DNA of 52,829 nucleotides from Chryseobacterium sp. Leaf394 (GCF_001424105.1 NZ_LMQH01000012.1:88447-141275); one strand, 5' to 3'. Counted from the stretch's first letter, positions 33,849 through 44,059 are shown. The notes: generated from the letters alone by a model not told the origin. Numbers and translations are program-made.

Positions 33849-34370
33849 TTACCAGTTTGCTACAATATCATTAAAAATCTTGTTGATAATTCTCTCAGTT
33901 ACCAATCTCACCTGCGACGCTTCGATATCTGCCTGCGAAAGATCGCTGTTGAAGGCTGCCTCATCCATGTACGTTCTGTCGAAACTTAAGTCTGGGTGCA
34001 GTTTGTTTTCGTAATGCACCTTGATTGTAATCGTAAGTTTATTTTGTGACTGCTGAATGGTACCGGCCGACGTCTGCTGCGTAGTTGAGCTGATGTTGGT
34101 AGGCATGATCGAATAATCTGTAATCTCACCTTCAATTAAAATATCGGGGTTTGATTTTGTTCCTTTCAAAGTAGTTCTCTGTAAAAATCTGTTTTGAATA
34201 TCTGTGGAAAACTGTTGCGAAAGTGTAGGATTTACCAACGGAGCATTGTTTGGAAACTCGTTGATCTGCACCGTTTTTTCGTCTTTCAGGGATGAACCTG
34301 TGAAGCTGTAGCAGGAATTCAGCAAGCTCACAGATATGAATAGTAAAAATAGATTTTTAAGAGAATTCAT
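33849..34370 (-). CDS. lptE: LptE-like lipoprotein of LPS transport
   Basis: The protein has 173 residues with lipoprotein signal MNSLKNLFLLFISVSLLNSC-YSF. The mature part has YSFTGSSL and alternating beta strands and helices of the LptE/secretin-like fold (PNNAPLVNPTLSQQFSTDIQ, ILIEGEITDYSIMP). LptE plugs the LptD barrel that inserts LPS in the outer membrane. The product starts 11 nt after the 34382-35083 gene and ends 1 nt before the TPR protein gene, so they are co-transcribed. Assigned by resemblance and context. Confidence 0.7.
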   Translation of the reverse strand: MNSLKNLFLLFISVSLLNSCYSFTGSSLKDEKTVQINEFPNNAPLVNPTLSQQFSTDIQNRFLQRTTLKGTKSNPDILIEGEITDYSIMPTNISSTTQQTSAGTIQQSQNKLTITIKVHYENKLHPDLSFDRTYMDEAAFNSDLSQADIEASQVRLVTERIINKIFNDIVANW

Positions 34371-34381
34371 TCAATTTAAAT

Positions 34382-35083
34382 TTAAAATTTTTCCTGGATG
34401 CCAATTTCTGAAATTTCATCAACTTCAATTTGCTGGATAGCATCTTCGTAAGCAAAATAATTTGCTGTGTATGCAAATGGTGCCGTAACAAAAACGCCTA
34501 TTACACATGCAATAATTCCAACCTGAGCCAAAAGGCTTACCACGATTGAAAACAGGAATATATTTAGAAGATTGTTTTTCGTCATTACTTTAGAAATATT
34601 CCAGGCAGTTTTAATTTCTGTAATATTTTTAAAAGCAATAAGTGCAGGAATGTAAAATCCTTTCAGCACAAAATAAAATATGGCAACATATATTGCGATC
34701 ATGTAGGGAATCATCACTATCGAAAACCAAGCTGAAGGCTCTCCACCATTCATTACACCGGCGAGAAGACCTAAAAGAAACACAGGAACGTACATTGCAA
34801 TTATACCACCTATAATGATGAGCTGAAGCATAAAATAGGGCATAAATCTGTCGAAATTGAAAATTTCTCCCGCACTTGCCTGCTGTCCTTTATTAATTTT
34901 TCTGAGGTAGAGATAAAAATTTCCGGCGCCAAGCATCCCACAAAACGGAATAATAGCCATTACAAAGCAGCATAAAAATGCTGTGAAAATGTTTCCGAAA
35001 TTGTTCTTCAAAAGTTCGAAACCTTTATTCAGATAATCTCCCAGTTTGAAATTGATAGGTTTTGGTGTTAAATTTACAGTCAT
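34382..35083 (-). CDS. Multi-pass membrane protein of unknown function
   Basis: The protein has 233 residues with about five hydrophobic helices (FTAFLCCFVMAIIPFCGMLG, MLQLIIIGGIIAMYVPVFLL, IVMIPYMIAIYVAIFYFVLK, LLNIFLFSIVVSLLAQVGII and a last one to residue 210) and an acidic C-terminal tail. The layout recalls the DUF975/DUF4013-type membrane proteins, which have no known activity. It lies between the sigma-54 activator (11 nt) and the LptE-like gene (11 nt). Confidence 0.7.
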   Translation of the reverse strand: MTVNLTPKPINFKLGDYLNKGFELLKNNFGNIFTAFLCCFVMAIIPFCGMLGAGNFYLYLRKINKGQQASAGEIFNFDRFMPYFMLQLIIIGGIIAMYVPVFLLGLLAGVMNGGEPSAWFSIVMIPYMIAIYVAIFYFVLKGFYIPALIAFKNITEIKTAWNISKVMTKNNLLNIFLFSIVVSLLAQVGIIACVIGVFVTAPFAYTANYFAYEDAIQQIEVDEISEIGIQEKF

Positions 35084-35094
35084 AATTGCGTAGT

Positions 35095-36390
35095 TTATTC
35101 TTCTAAGTTATATTGTTTTATTTTTCTGTACAAAGTTCTCTGAGAAATCCCGAGTTCGTCTGCTGCACGGTTTCTTCTGCCGTTGTGCTTTTCCAGAGCT
35201 TTTACAATTAAATCTTTCTCATTGTTCTGTAATGAAAGAGATTCTGGTTTGTTTTCTTCAATTTCAATGTCTTCAAAATCTTCGTAAGTATCATCCGCAT
35301 TAGAAATGATCGTAGGATTCTGAACATTCTGACCGTTGTTGCTGTTATTTTCAAAATACAGCAAAGAATTCGGACTTGCCGTTTGTGGCGTGGATTCGGG
35401 AGTGTAAATTCTGTTGATCAGATTTTTCTCCTGATTGCTCAGATCTCCCGTTCCGCGATTCTTTATGAGTTCCGAAGTTAAGGATTTTAAATCATTTATA
35501 TCGCTCCGCATATCGAAGAGAATTTTGTACATGATTTCCCTTTCATTTCCGAAATCAGTTTGTTTTTGACCGCCCGGCTGATTCACCACCATCGGCAAAT
35601 GGGCATCCATCGGAATATACTCTGTAAGTTTTGTCACAGAAACTTTTCGCTCCCGCTCCACAACCGTCATTTGTTCCACCAGATTTCTCAGCTGACGTAC
35701 ATTTCCGGGGAAAGTATAATTTTCGATGTAATGAACGGCGCCCGGCTCAAGTTCAAGTTCCGGCATTCTGTATTTTTCGGCAAAATCAATGGCGAATTTT
35801 CTGAATAACAAATGAATGTCGCCTTTTCTTTCTCTCAAAGCAGGCATATCAATCTGAACGGTATTCAGACGGTAAAACAAATCCTCACGGAAACGCCCGT
35901 CCTGAATGGCTTTCATCATGTTTACATTCGTTGCTGCAACAATTCTCACATTGGTTTTCTGAATCTGTGAAGAACCTACTTTCATAAATTCACCACTTTC
36001 CAAAACTCTTAACAGACGGACCTGCGTCTGCAAAGGCAACTCGCCCACCTCATCAAGAAAGATTGTTCCACCATCTGCCACTTCGAAATATCCTTTTCTT
36101 GTAGCCGTAGCTCCTGTAAACGCTCCTTTTTCGTGACCGAAAAGTTCGGAATCGATGGTTCCTTCAGGTATTGCCCCACAGTTGACGACGATGTATGGTT
36201 GATGTTTTCTTTTGGATTCTGAGTGAATAATTTTCGGGATAAATTCTTTTCCAACACCACTTTCCCCAACCACCAAAACGGAAATGTCGGTAGGTGCCAC
36301 CTGAATTGATTTTTCGAGTGCCCGGTTTAAAGCGGGAAAATTTCCGATGATGCCGAAACGGTTTTTTATATTTTGAAGTTCGATACTCAT
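35095..36390 (-). CDS. Sigma-54-dependent transcriptional activator
   Basis: The protein has 431 residues. The AAA+ domain begins almost at the N-terminus (about 20-255): Walker A GESGVGKEF, the sigma-54 contact loop GAFTGAT, Walker B GGTIFLDEVGELP, and the arginine-finger region FREDLFYRLN. A Gln/Asn-rich linker follows, then a Fis-type helix-turn-helix at the end (KALEKHNGRRNRAADELGIS, then QRTLYRKIKQYNLEE). There is no receiver or sensory domain in front, so control must come from outside. It heads the run leading to the LptE-like and TPR genes. Confidence 0.93.
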   Translation of the reverse strand: MSIELQNIKNRFGIIGNFPALNRALEKSIQVAPTDISVLVVGESGVGKEFIPKIIHSESKRKHQPYIVVNCGAIPEGTIDSELFGHEKGAFTGATATRKGYFEVADGGTIFLDEVGELPLQTQVRLLRVLESGEFMKVGSSQIQKTNVRIVAATNVNMMKAIQDGRFREDLFYRLNTVQIDMPALRERKGDIHLLFRKFAIDFAEKYRMPELELEPGAVHYIENYTFPGNVRQLRNLVEQMTVVERERKVSVTKLTEYIPMDAHLPMVVNQPGGQKQTDFGNEREIMYKILFDMRSDINDLKSLTSELIKNRGTGDLSNQEKNLINRIYTPESTPQTASPNSLLYFENNSNNGQNVQNPTIISNADDTYEDFEDIEIEENKPESLSLQNNEKDLIVKALEKHNGRRNRAADELGISQRTLYRKIKQYNLEE

Positions 36391-36469
36391 AAAATTTAGA
36401 TTTTTTTGATTAAATTTTCATCTACTTTGCTGTAGATAAATCAGTTAGATAAATAATTTGACTTGATTT

Positions 36470-36892
36470 TCAGCTAACTGTATTCAAATAATCCTTGTTT
36501 CTAATCTTTGAAACCTTACTTTTTAAATATAAAATATCAGCAATAAAGTTCTTTTTATTTTCTTTTAAAAAGACAGTCAAAAGCTGATTATGCTTTTCTT
36601 CCGAAAAACGGATTTCTGGTTTATGAAGGTTGTTTTTATTCTGTGTATTGAATGAACCAAAAAGATCGGCTGCATTCTGCTTTTCGCCAATTGAAAACCT
36701 GCGTTTTGAATTTCCATTTAAAACGGTTTTTTCTAATGCTTCACATTGTCCTGAGCTTAAAAACTGATTGTAAATTTCATACAGCACTTTACAGTCTTCA
36801 CTTTTTACAGTGCCGTTGCTGATCTGCGCAGAAATATTGGTACTGATGATCACCAATAAAACACTGAGGCAATATTTTTGAAATTTCTCCAC
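36470..36892 (-). CDS. Hypothetical secreted protein
   Basis: The protein has 140 residues with a signal peptide (MEKFQKYCLSVLLVIISTNI-SAQ). The mature part is polar and Lys/Asn-rich with two Cys (in SEDCKVLYEIY and SSGQCEALEK) that could form a disulfide. The family is not recognised. It lies 8 nt downstream of the YhcG-type nuclease gene on the same strand, so the two may be co-transcribed. Confidence 0.6.
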   Translation of the reverse strand: MEKFQKYCLSVLLVIISTNISAQISNGTVKSEDCKVLYEIYNQFLSSGQCEALEKTVLNGNSKRRFSIGEKQNAADLFGSFNTQNKNNLHKPEIRFSEEKHNQLLTVFLKENKKNFIADILYLKSKVSKIRNKDYLNTVS

Positions 36893-36900
36893 TGTGTATG

Positions 36901-37995
36901 TTATTGATTTTCTTCTAAAATTTTAATAAAATCTTCCTTGCTCGGCAAAACAGTGAGATATTTACTTGCAAAAATCTGATCATTATTTTCCGGCAAAGTA
37001 TATTCAACCAAAGCTTCACTTTTATCCTGACAGAGAATAATTCCGATGGTTTTATTTTCTCCGTCTATGCGTTTTTCTCTGTCGAAATAATTCACGTACA
37101 TCTGCATTTGCCCGATATCCTGATGTTTTAATTCTCCGATTTTCAGATCAATTAAAACAAAACATTTTAAAATCCGGTTGTAAAAAACCAAATCTATTTT
37201 AAAATGTCTGTCATCAAAAGTTATTCTGTTTTGTCTTGCAACAAATGTAAATCCTGTTCCTAATTCTAAAAGGAAATGCTCTAATTTATCTATTAATTCC
37301 GACTCCAAATCGCTCTCGGAATAATTTGGTTTTTCAGACAAGCCCAGAAATTCCAAAACATAAGGATCTTTGATGAGATCTTTCGGTTTTTCTATAATTT
37401 GCGCTTTTTCAGAAAGCTTCTGAATTTCATCTTTATTTTTACTTAAAGATAATCTTGTGTATAATGCAGAATCATATTGACGCTGCAATTCCCGCAAGCT
37501 CCAATTATTTTTAAATGATTCAATTTCATAAAATCTCCTTTCATTTAAATCTTTGATTCTCATTAATTTGAGATAATGAGACCAAGGGAGATTTAGCTTT
37601 GGAAATAATTTCCGGGAATCTGTTTCGGAAATTTCAAATTGCTGATTGTGAGGAGTTTCAAATTCGGCAGACACTGTCTGACTTATTTTTTTGAATTCGT
37701 CAGATACTGTCTGACCAATTGAATAAGACATATAAAAATGTCTCATCTGTTTTAGATTTGTTTCAGAAAAACCTTTACCAAACTTTTCCGTTAGCTTAAG
37801 AGACAAACCTTTGAGCAAAGCTTTACCATACTCAGCACGATTTTCGCCATTCTGCTCATCTTCCACAATCATTCTTCCTATTTCAAAATAGGTGAGAACC
37901 ATTGCCTGATCTACAGCAATAGCGACTCTCTTTCTGGCATTTTCTAACAATGCAGAAATATTTTGAAATAATTTTTGAGACTGAAGATTATCCAC
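36901..37995 (-). CDS. YhcG-type (DUF1016) PD-(D/E)XK nuclease family protein
   Basis: The protein has 364 residues. The N-terminal DUF1016 helical domain spans about 5-200 (AVDQAMVLTYFEIGRMIVED, GFSETNLKQMRHFY). The C-terminal nuclease domain spans about 210-350, with Asp and Asp-x-Lys in FKIDLVFYNRILKCFVLIDL-K, then Gln in GQMQMYVNYFD. A linker repeats QTVSDEF / QTVSAEF (residues about 95-110). The activity of the family is not settled; it is often found near mobile or defence genes. It separates miaB from the sigma-54 cluster and may be an accessory insertion. Confidence 0.8.
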   Translation of the reverse strand: MDNLQSQKLFQNISALLENARKRVAIAVDQAMVLTYFEIGRMIVEDEQNGENRAEYGKALLKGLSLKLTEKFGKGFSETNLKQMRHFYMSYSIGQTVSDEFKKISQTVSAEFETPHNQQFEISETDSRKLFPKLNLPWSHYLKLMRIKDLNERRFYEIESFKNNWSLRELQRQYDSALYTRLSLSKNKDEIQKLSEKAQIIEKPKDLIKDPYVLEFLGLSEKPNYSESDLESELIDKLEHFLLELGTGFTFVARQNRITFDDRHFKIDLVFYNRILKCFVLIDLKIGELKHQDIGQMQMYVNYFDREKRIDGENKTIGIILCQDKSEALVEYTLPENNDQIFASKYLTVLPSKEDFIKILEENQ

Positions 37996-38017
37996 TAAAA
38001 TTTTAAATATCGAATTC

Positions 38018-39451
38018 CTAAACCGTTTCCCCTAAAAGCGTGCCCTGCGTATTATCAAACACAAAAACATTCACAATGTCACCAATTTTCTGGCCTTCGA
38101 GCATATCAAAAACGCAAACGGCATTCTGGGAATTTCTTCCTTTCCATTGGTTTTTGTTCTTTTTTGAAATACCTTCAATCAGAACTTCATGAGCTCTGCC
38201 CACGTAGCCCTGCATTCTTTTTCTTGAAAGCTCGCCCTGCAAAGCAATCACTTCTGCCAAACGACGCTGTTTCACATCTGCCGGAATATTATCTTCCATT
38301 TTTTTGTGAGCTGGCGTTCCGGGTCTTTCTGAATATGCAAACATATATCCGTAGTCGTATTCCACCTCTTTCATCAAGCTTAAAGTATCCTGGTGATCTT
38401 CTTCAGTTTCGTCACAGAAACCGATGATCATATCCTGTGAAAACGAAATATCGGGTACGATTTCTTTTGCTTTTTTTATTAAATCTAAATATTCTTCGCG
38501 GGTATGCTGTCTGTTCATGGCTTCTAGCATTCTGTTGCTTCCGCTCTGAACCGGTAAATGAACATATTTGCAGATATTATCGTGCTTCGCCATCATTCTG
38601 AACACATCAAGACTCATATCCTGAGGATTTGATGTTGAGAATCTGATTCGCATTTCAGGAACAGCTTTAGCCACCAAATCAAGGAGCTGCGCAAAATTCA
38701 CAGCGGTTAATTTCTGCATTTCAGATGCTTTGGCAAAGTCTTTTTTCGGGCCGCCACCGTACCAAAGGTAAGAATCAACGTTTTGCCCCAAAAGAGTAAT
38801 TTCTTTATATCCATTCTCCCAAAGACCTTTACACTCCTCAAGAATAGAATGCGGATCGCGGCTTCTTTCACGGCCTCTTGTAAAAGGCACCACGCAGAAT
38901 GTACACATGTTGTCGCAGCCTCTTGTGATGGTAACGTAAGCGGTAACGCCGTTTCCGCCCAAACGGACAGGGTTGATGTCGGCATACGTCTCTTCTTTTG
39001 AAAGAATTACATTGATGGCATCTCTGCCGTCTTCAGTTTCTTTCAGAAGATTAGGAAGATCTCTGTATGCATCTGGACCAACTACCAAATCCACGAGCTG
39101 TTCTTCCTCTAAAAATTTAGTTTTAAGCCTTTCCGCCATGCAACCGAGAACACCAACGGTCATATTCGGACGTTCTTTTTTAAGATTTTTGAATTGGGAA
39201 AGGCGCATTCTTACAGTCTGCTCAGCTTTTTCACGGATAGAACAGGTATTTAATAAAATTAAATCTGCCTCTTCTACTTTTAAAGTTGTGTTGTAGCCCT
39301 GTTCGTTAAGTATTGACGCAACGATTTCAGAATCAGAGAAATTCATCTGACAGCCGTAACTTTCCAAAAACAGTTTTTTGGAGTTTCCGTCTTTTTCTGC
39401 GATGGCAAAGGCTTCGCCCTGTTTTGTTTCGTCTATATATTTTTCCTGCAC
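38018..39451 (-). CDS. miaB: tRNA-2-methylthio-N6-dimethylallyladenosine synthase
   Basis: The protein has 477 residues and is a radical-SAM methylthiotransferase that completes ms2i6A at tRNA position 37. The N-terminal UPF0004 domain has cluster cysteines in [17 protein letters not shown] and GVLGCMAE. The radical-SAM cysteines are GCDNMCTFC (about 183-191), followed by FTRGRERSR. The TRAM domain ends the protein. Length is normal. A TATCTTTG box lies 90 nt upstream of the start. Confidence 0.95.
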   Translation of the reverse strand: MQEKYIDETKQGEAFAIAEKDGNSKKLFLESYGCQMNFSDSEIVASILNEQGYNTTLKVEEADLILLNTCSIREKAEQTVRMRLSQFKNLKKERPNMTVGVLGCMAERLKTKFLEEEQLVDLVVGPDAYRDLPNLLKETEDGRDAINVILSKEETYADINPVRLGGNGVTAYVTITRGCDNMCTFCVVPFTRGRERSRDPHSILEECKGLWENGYKEITLLGQNVDSYLWYGGGPKKDFAKASEMQKLTAVNFAQLLDLVAKAVPEMRIRFSTSNPQDMSLDVFRMMAKHDNICKYVHLPVQSGSNRMLEAMNRQHTREEYLDLIKKAKEIVPDISFSQDMIIGFCDETEEDHQDTLSLMKEVEYDYGYMFAYSERPGTPAHKKMEDNIPADVKQRRLAEVIALQGELSRKRMQGYVGRAHEVLIEGISKKNKNQWKGRNSQNAVCVFDMLEGQKIGDIVNVFVFDNTQGTLLGETV

Positions 39452-39540
39452 GGTAATAGATTTAAGGTTTAAAATTTAAAATTCAAGGTTTATTGCGTTT
39501 ACTTTAAACCCAGACTTAAAATTTAAACTTATTGAATTTG

Positions 39541-39548
39541 CAAAGATA
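39541..39548 (-). promoter_or_regulatory. -7 box for miaB
   Basis: Minus-strand TATCTTTG followed by CA is a frequent flavobacterial form of TANNTTTG. It implies a leader of about 80 nt before the miaB ATG. No TTG at the right distance was seen. Confidence 0.4.
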
Positions 39549-39610
39549 CAAAATATTGTGACAGAATGGCAGGAGTGAAATTCGTTAAGAATTCGATCAT
39601 TCTTAAAATT

Positions 39611-40342
39611 TTAATTTGCAAGGAACTTAATCGGTATTTTAAAGATTTGTTTTACAGGAACACCTTTATAAGTTCCCGCCTTCCAATATGATTTTTTAGT
39701 ATTTGAAGCACATTTTACTACCATTGTATTAAAATCAGCTAAATTCGACATGTTATCAATATAAAAAAAGCCTACTTCACCATCAGTACTTACATCAAAA
39801 TTAAGTTTGAAAGAATAGTCATTCCCAACAGTTCGAAATCCCCTGGTATCAAAACAGTTGGCAAAATTCTCTCTGAACTTTTCAATACCTTCTTCTTTCC
39901 CTTTATGCATGTAGACAGGCATTGTAAAGTCTTCTTTAGAGGAGAAACTATTAGTAAACATATCGTCTGTAAAAGTTGCAAAAAACATAGCGGCGACTTT
40001 TACTTTGTTAACTTCCGCTGGTTTAAATTTTTTAAGCGTCTTTAAATTTTCTAAAACTTTATCCTTCAAACACTTATTATTTTCTACTGCGTTTTTATCT
40101 TCATCTGTTACATACCTTACCGATTTATCAGGGTAAACTACAAATCTCATAAGAAGAGCTTCAGTCTTATCACAGGGTTTCGACTTATTTTTATGTATAA
40201 CGTCAATCATCTCTCTAAGAAAACCTATTTTTCCGCCTTCATAAAAATCCTGGCCAGCTGGGTAATCATACAAAATCTGTGCATTCACTATGGCTGAAAA
40301 TAATACTAAAACAGTAGAAAAAAATTTAACTTTCATCATCAA
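39611..40342 (-). CDS. Secreted protein with TonB-C-like C-terminus (paralogue of 44265-44975)
   Basis: The protein has 243 residues with a signal peptide (VKFFSTVLVLFSAIVNA-Q). It shares an order of motifs with the 44265-44975 product: ILYDYPAGQDFYEGGKIGFL at the mature start, a pair of Cys (SKPCDK, NKCLKD) and a tail ending with a TonB-C-like strand pattern (KKSYWKAGTYKGVPVKQIFK, IPIKF). TonB C-terminal-like domains bind periplasmic or outer-membrane partners. Here there is no membrane anchor and no proline-rich arm, so it is not a TonB. The function is unknown. Confidence 0.65.
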   Translation of the reverse strand: MMMKVKFFSTVLVLFSAIVNAQILYDYPAGQDFYEGGKIGFLREMIDVIHKNKSKPCDKTEALLMRFVVYPDKSVRYVTDEDKNAVENNKCLKDKVLENLKTLKKFKPAEVNKVKVAAMFFATFTDDMFTNSFSSKEDFTMPVYMHKGKEEGIEKFRENFANCFDTRGFRTVGNDYSFKLNFDVSTDGEVGFFYIDNMSNLADFNTMVVKCASNTKKSYWKAGTYKGVPVKQIFKIPIKFLAN

Positions 40343-40453
40343 ATAATTAAAGCTCTAACTTCTGTAAGAGCTTTTGCGAAAATAAAATAAATTAATCAAA
40401 ATCTAATGTATCTTGCGATGATGAATGTGAATTTTTGACAATTTACATGTAAA

Positions 40454-40942
40454 TTATAAATCTGTGGCTACAGAATTGAAGTTCATTTTAATTTTAATTT
40501 CACTGGAGACAGGCTTTCCGTTGCAGGTTGCCGGCGTCCATGTATTTTTTATTCTTCTCATAATGTATTTCATATCATCAAAGAAAACTTCGCTGTTGTC
40601 TACCTTCGGGCTTCCCTCAATTTTTGTGATTTTACCCTTTTCGTTTACTGTAAGCGTAAATGTGAAATCACCGTTCAAAACATAAAATTCTGAATTGAGA
40701 TAATTGAACATGTATCTTCTTAAAGTCTCTGTGTAGGCTGTGACACCACCACTAACATTGGCTGCTTTAAAATCTTTACAGTCTTTTACTGCAACCTGAA
40801 GCGGATCATTGATCGCGATTTTCAGAATATTTTTATTGGTTTCTGAAATGATGACGTTGCTTTCCTGATCTTCCAGATCATATTGCTGGGCAAATAACAA
40901 GTTTGAAAAGGCGAAAGCTACTATAAAAAATGTTGATTTCAT
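40454..40942 (-). CDS. Secreted protein with TonB-C-like domain
   Basis: The protein has 162 residues with a signal peptide (MKSTFFIVAFAFSNLLFA-Q). The C-terminal half (about 75-160) has the TonB-C fold pattern (TFTLTVNEKGKITKIEG, then NTWTPATCNGKPVSSEIKIK). As with its neighbours, there is no transmembrane anchor. It lies 112 nt upstream of the 39611-40342 paralogue. A TATATTTG box lies at 40980-40987. The function is unknown. Confidence 0.65.
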   Translation of the reverse strand: MKSTFFIVAFAFSNLLFAQQYDLEDQESNVIISETNKNILKIAINDPLQVAVKDCKDFKAANVSGGVTAYTETLRRYMFNYLNSEFYVLNGDFTFTLTVNEKGKITKIEGSPKVDNSEVFFDDMKYIMRRIKNTWTPATCNGKPVSSEIKIKMNFNSVATDL

Positions 40943-41007
40943 AAGGATTGATTTGTGCTAAACCGTACAAATTTCCCACCAAATATATTTAAATTATTCT
41001 CTTCCTT

Positions 41008-42237
41008 CTAAATTTCCACTGCTTTTCTGCCTGTTTCTTTCAGTAAAAATGAAACTGATATTGCCAAAATAATTCCTGCAATCCAAAAAATTACAGAGTT
41101 CTGAAAATGAATATCAGCATCTGACAGACCTAAACTTTTCCCGAAATAATGACTGAAAACCGGGCTGACCAATGTAGTGACTCCGAAAGTGATAAAATTA
41201 ATTGCGCCGGTAGCACTGCCTTTTACAAAATCAGGATTCGCTTCTTTGATTACAGAATACGGAATCATTGCTGCTCCCGAGCCTACTCCCAAGATGAACA
41301 TGGTGAGTTTAGCGGAAAATAATTCTGGTAAAAATGCGAGCTGCAGAAGACTTAAAATCATGAGTATTGCTCCACCAACCAAAACTGGTTTTCTTCTGCC
41401 AATTTTATCGGTGATAAACCCTAATAACGGACAGCCGAAAACCCATCCGAAAGCAACCATTCCGCTGGTTACTGCAGCATCGTGAAATGCAAACTGTTTG
41501 TCTGTTTCAAAAAAAGCAACTGCCCAGGTCATTGCAAAAATAGTTGTAGGAGCAAACAGCAATCCTGAAATCAATCCACAGAGCCACGACTGAGGATTTT
41601 TAAAAACAATTTTATAGGTCTCAAAATACCCTAATTTTTTAGAATGAGTTTCTTCCTCCGGTTCAGAATCTTCTTTAGGTATTACAAAATAAAGTGCGAA
41701 GGCTGTAATGATTGTAAATATTCCAGACCATAACCAGAACGTATTGATATCCATTCCGGATTCTACCCACGGGCCAACCAAAAACTGTCCTGATGCACCG
41801 CCCAACATCCCGAGACATTGCGTAAAACCGATTGCGGTTGCTAAAGATTTAGATGAAAAACCTTTACTTGCCAGATAAACACAGCCCGGAAATGCAAATG
41901 CACAACCAGCCCCCTGCAAAAGTCTTCCGGAAATTCCGGCAAACTGGCTTGAAATTAAAAATAATAATGCACCAATTCCTAAAATCAAAGTTCCTGCAAA
42001 AAGGGATTTCTTACCTCCGAATTTATCTAAAGCGATTCCTGCCAACAAACTGCAGGTGGAATACGTATAATAATAAGTTCCAATCATCCAGACCAAATCC
42101 AGATTATTGGTTTTAAATTGACTGGCTAGCAGTGGCAACATCACTGCAGGCGCAGATCTGATGACGTAGTCTAAAAAATAAAAAACGAGCCCGAAAACCC
42201 AGGCGATGACATAAAATTTCTTCAAAGAACTACTCAT
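41008..42237 (-). CDS. MFS transporter
   Basis: The protein has 409 residues with about 12 transmembrane helices. The loop 2-3 MFS signature is present as GIALDKFGGKKSLF and repeated between helices 8 and 9 as GFITDKIGRRKPV, the normal pseudo-duplication. The substrate is not clear from sequence. Its ATG overlaps the stop codon of poxB (TAATG), so translation is coupled. This suggests transport related to pyruvate/acetate metabolism, by inference only. Confidence 0.85.
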   Translation of the reverse strand: MSSSLKKFYVIAWVFGLVFYFLDYVIRSAPAVMLPLLASQFKTNNLDLVWMIGTYYYTYSTCSLLAGIALDKFGGKKSLFAGTLILGIGALLFLISSQFAGISGRLLQGAGCAFAFPGCVYLASKGFSSKSLATAIGFTQCLGMLGGASGQFLVGPWVESGMDINTFWLWSGIFTIITAFALYFVIPKEDSEPEEETHSKKLGYFETYKIVFKNPQSWLCGLISGLLFAPTTIFAMTWAVAFFETDKQFAFHDAAVTSGMVAFGWVFGCPLLGFITDKIGRRKPVLVGGAILMILSLLQLAFLPELFSAKLTMFILGVGSGAAMIPYSVIKEANPDFVKGSATGAINFITFGVTTLVSPVFSHYFGKSLGLSDADIHFQNSVIFWIAGIILAISVSFLLKETGRKAVEI

Positions 42238-43970
42238 TACAACAATTCTCTGATGTGTTTATAATTACTTTTTACAGTGTCTAAAGCTTCTTCCATTTTT
42301 CCGCCCAACATGAGTTGCGCCATAGATTTAGTCATGCCGATCACCTGTTCGAATTCAATTTTTGGAGGTAAAGCCAAAGCATTCGGATTTGTGAAAATGT
42401 TTAAGAGATAGGGACCGTCATGATTTAAACATTCGGTAATTGCTCCAACAACTTCTTCCGGTTTGTGAACATTTTTTCCGGGATAGCCCATCGCCTGAGC
42501 TATCATCGCAAAATCAGGATTGATCATATCGGTTTCGTTATCCGGCATGCCGCCCACTTCCATCTCGAGTTTTACCATTCCCAAACTTCTATTGTTGAAA
42601 ACGATCAGTTTTACCGGAAGTTTATACTGGAAAATGGTTGCCATATCGCCCAAAAGCATCGACAAACCACCGTCACCACACATCGCGATCACCTGTCTTC
42701 CCGGATAAGCCAGTGATGCACCGATTGCCATCGGCATTGCATTGGCCATAGATCCGTGATTGAAAGAACCCAACATTTTTCGCTCACCGGTTCCTGTAAT
42801 GAATCTTGCTCCCCAGACACAGCACATTCCTGTATCAACCGTAAAAATCGCATCATTTTTTGCCAGCTGATCTAAAGTGTGAGCAACATATTCAGGCTGA
42901 ATATTATCTTCTGTACCAAATTCTTTTACATAAGTCAACTGATGTTCTTTTACTTTTTCATAAAATTCCAGTTGCTGATTAAGGAAATTGATATCCGTTT
43001 TTTCCTTTAATAAAGGAAGTAAAGCTTTGATGGTCTCTTTCACATCACCTGTAAGACCCAATTCAAGTTTTGCTCTACGACCCAATCTTTCCGGGCTTTC
43101 GTCGATCTGAACGATTTTATTTTTTACGGGCATAAATTTCTCGTAAGGGAAATCTGTTCCAAGCAATAAAACAAGATCCGCTTCGTGCATTGCATGATAC
43201 GCCGAGGGCAAACCTAAAAGTCCGGTCAACCCGACCTCATTTGGATTGTTTGGCTGGATGGACATTTTTCCTCTGAAAGAATATCCAACAGGAGCTTTTA
43301 AATATTTAGCCAATTCCACGACTTCAACATTGGATTTTTGAGCTCCGATTCCACAGTAAATGGTGACTTTTTTACTGTCATTGATCAAATCTGCCAGCTG
43401 ATTTAATTCTACATCTGAAGGACGGATCACAGGATTGGTTTTAAAAATCTGACTGGAAGTCGTCGCTTCTTCAGCATCCAGTTCAGAAACATCACCGGGA
43501 AGTCCGATTACCGCAACCCCTTTTTTTGAAATCGCATGTTGAATTGCCGTTTGCAAAATTCTCTGAACCTGTTCAGGTCTTGTAATCATCTGATTGTAGT
43601 AACTGCAGTCGTCAAATAATTTGATCGTATTGGTTTCCTGAAAATAATCCATACCCATTTCATTGCTTGGAATGGTAGATGCAATCACAAGCATTGGGAC
43701 GTGAGATCTGTGGGCTTCGTAAACTCCATTGATCAGGTGAACGTGACCCGGGCCGCAACTTCCGGCGCAGACGGCAAACCCATCCAATTCTGCTTCAGCC
43801 GCTGCTGCGTAAGCACCAACTTCTTCATGCCTTACATGAATCCACTCGATACTGCTTTTCTTTACAGCAATATTTAAATGATTTAAACTGTCGCCTGTAA
43901 CGGCGTATATTCTTTTAACATTGGCGTTTTCGAGCATTTCAACAATCTGCTCTGCAATATTTTTAGCCAT
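42237..43970 (-). CDS. poxB: Pyruvate dehydrogenase (quinone) / pyruvate oxidase, ThDP-dependent
   Basis: The start is placed at the ATG at 43968-43970 (577 residues), which begins MAKNIAEQIVEMLENANVKR and matches the PoxB start; a longer frame would add 34 unrelated residues. The N-terminal ThDP domain has TGDSLNHLN, RHEEVGAYAAAAEAEL and CAGSCGPG. The FAD/central domain spans about 190-340. The C-terminal ThDP motif is CGDGGLSMLLGDMATI...FNN. PoxB converts pyruvate to acetate and CO2 and passes electrons to quinone. It is coupled to an MFS gene. A TAAATTTG box lies 89 nt upstream. Confidence 0.88.
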   Translation of the reverse strand: MAKNIAEQIVEMLENANVKRIYAVTGDSLNHLNIAVKKSSIEWIHVRHEEVGAYAAAAEAELDGFAVCAGSCGPGHVHLINGVYEAHRSHVPMLVIASTIPSNEMGMDYFQETNTIKLFDDCSYYNQMITRPEQVQRILQTAIQHAISKKGVAVIGLPGDVSELDAEEATTSSQIFKTNPVIRPSDVELNQLADLINDSKKVTIYCGIGAQKSNVEVVELAKYLKAPVGYSFRGKMSIQPNNPNEVGLTGLLGLPSAYHAMHEADLVLLLGTDFPYEKFMPVKNKIVQIDESPERLGRRAKLELGLTGDVKETIKALLPLLKEKTDINFLNQQLEFYEKVKEHQLTYVKEFGTEDNIQPEYVAHTLDQLAKNDAIFTVDTGMCCVWGARFITGTGERKMLGSFNHGSMANAMPMAIGASLAYPGRQVIAMCGDGGLSMLLGDMATIFQYKLPVKLIVFNNRSLGMVKLEMEVGGMPDNETDMINPDFAMIAQAMGYPGKNVHKPEEVVGAITECLNHDGPYLLNIFTNPNALALPPKIEFEQVIGMTKSMAQLMLGGKMEEALDTVKSNYKHIRELL

Positions 43971-44059
43971 AATTACACTGTTTAGATTAATTTCTACTTT
44001 GAAAATAGAATTTGAAATCAATTTTTTTTCTGCTGAAAAATCAGAAAAAAAATAAAAAT

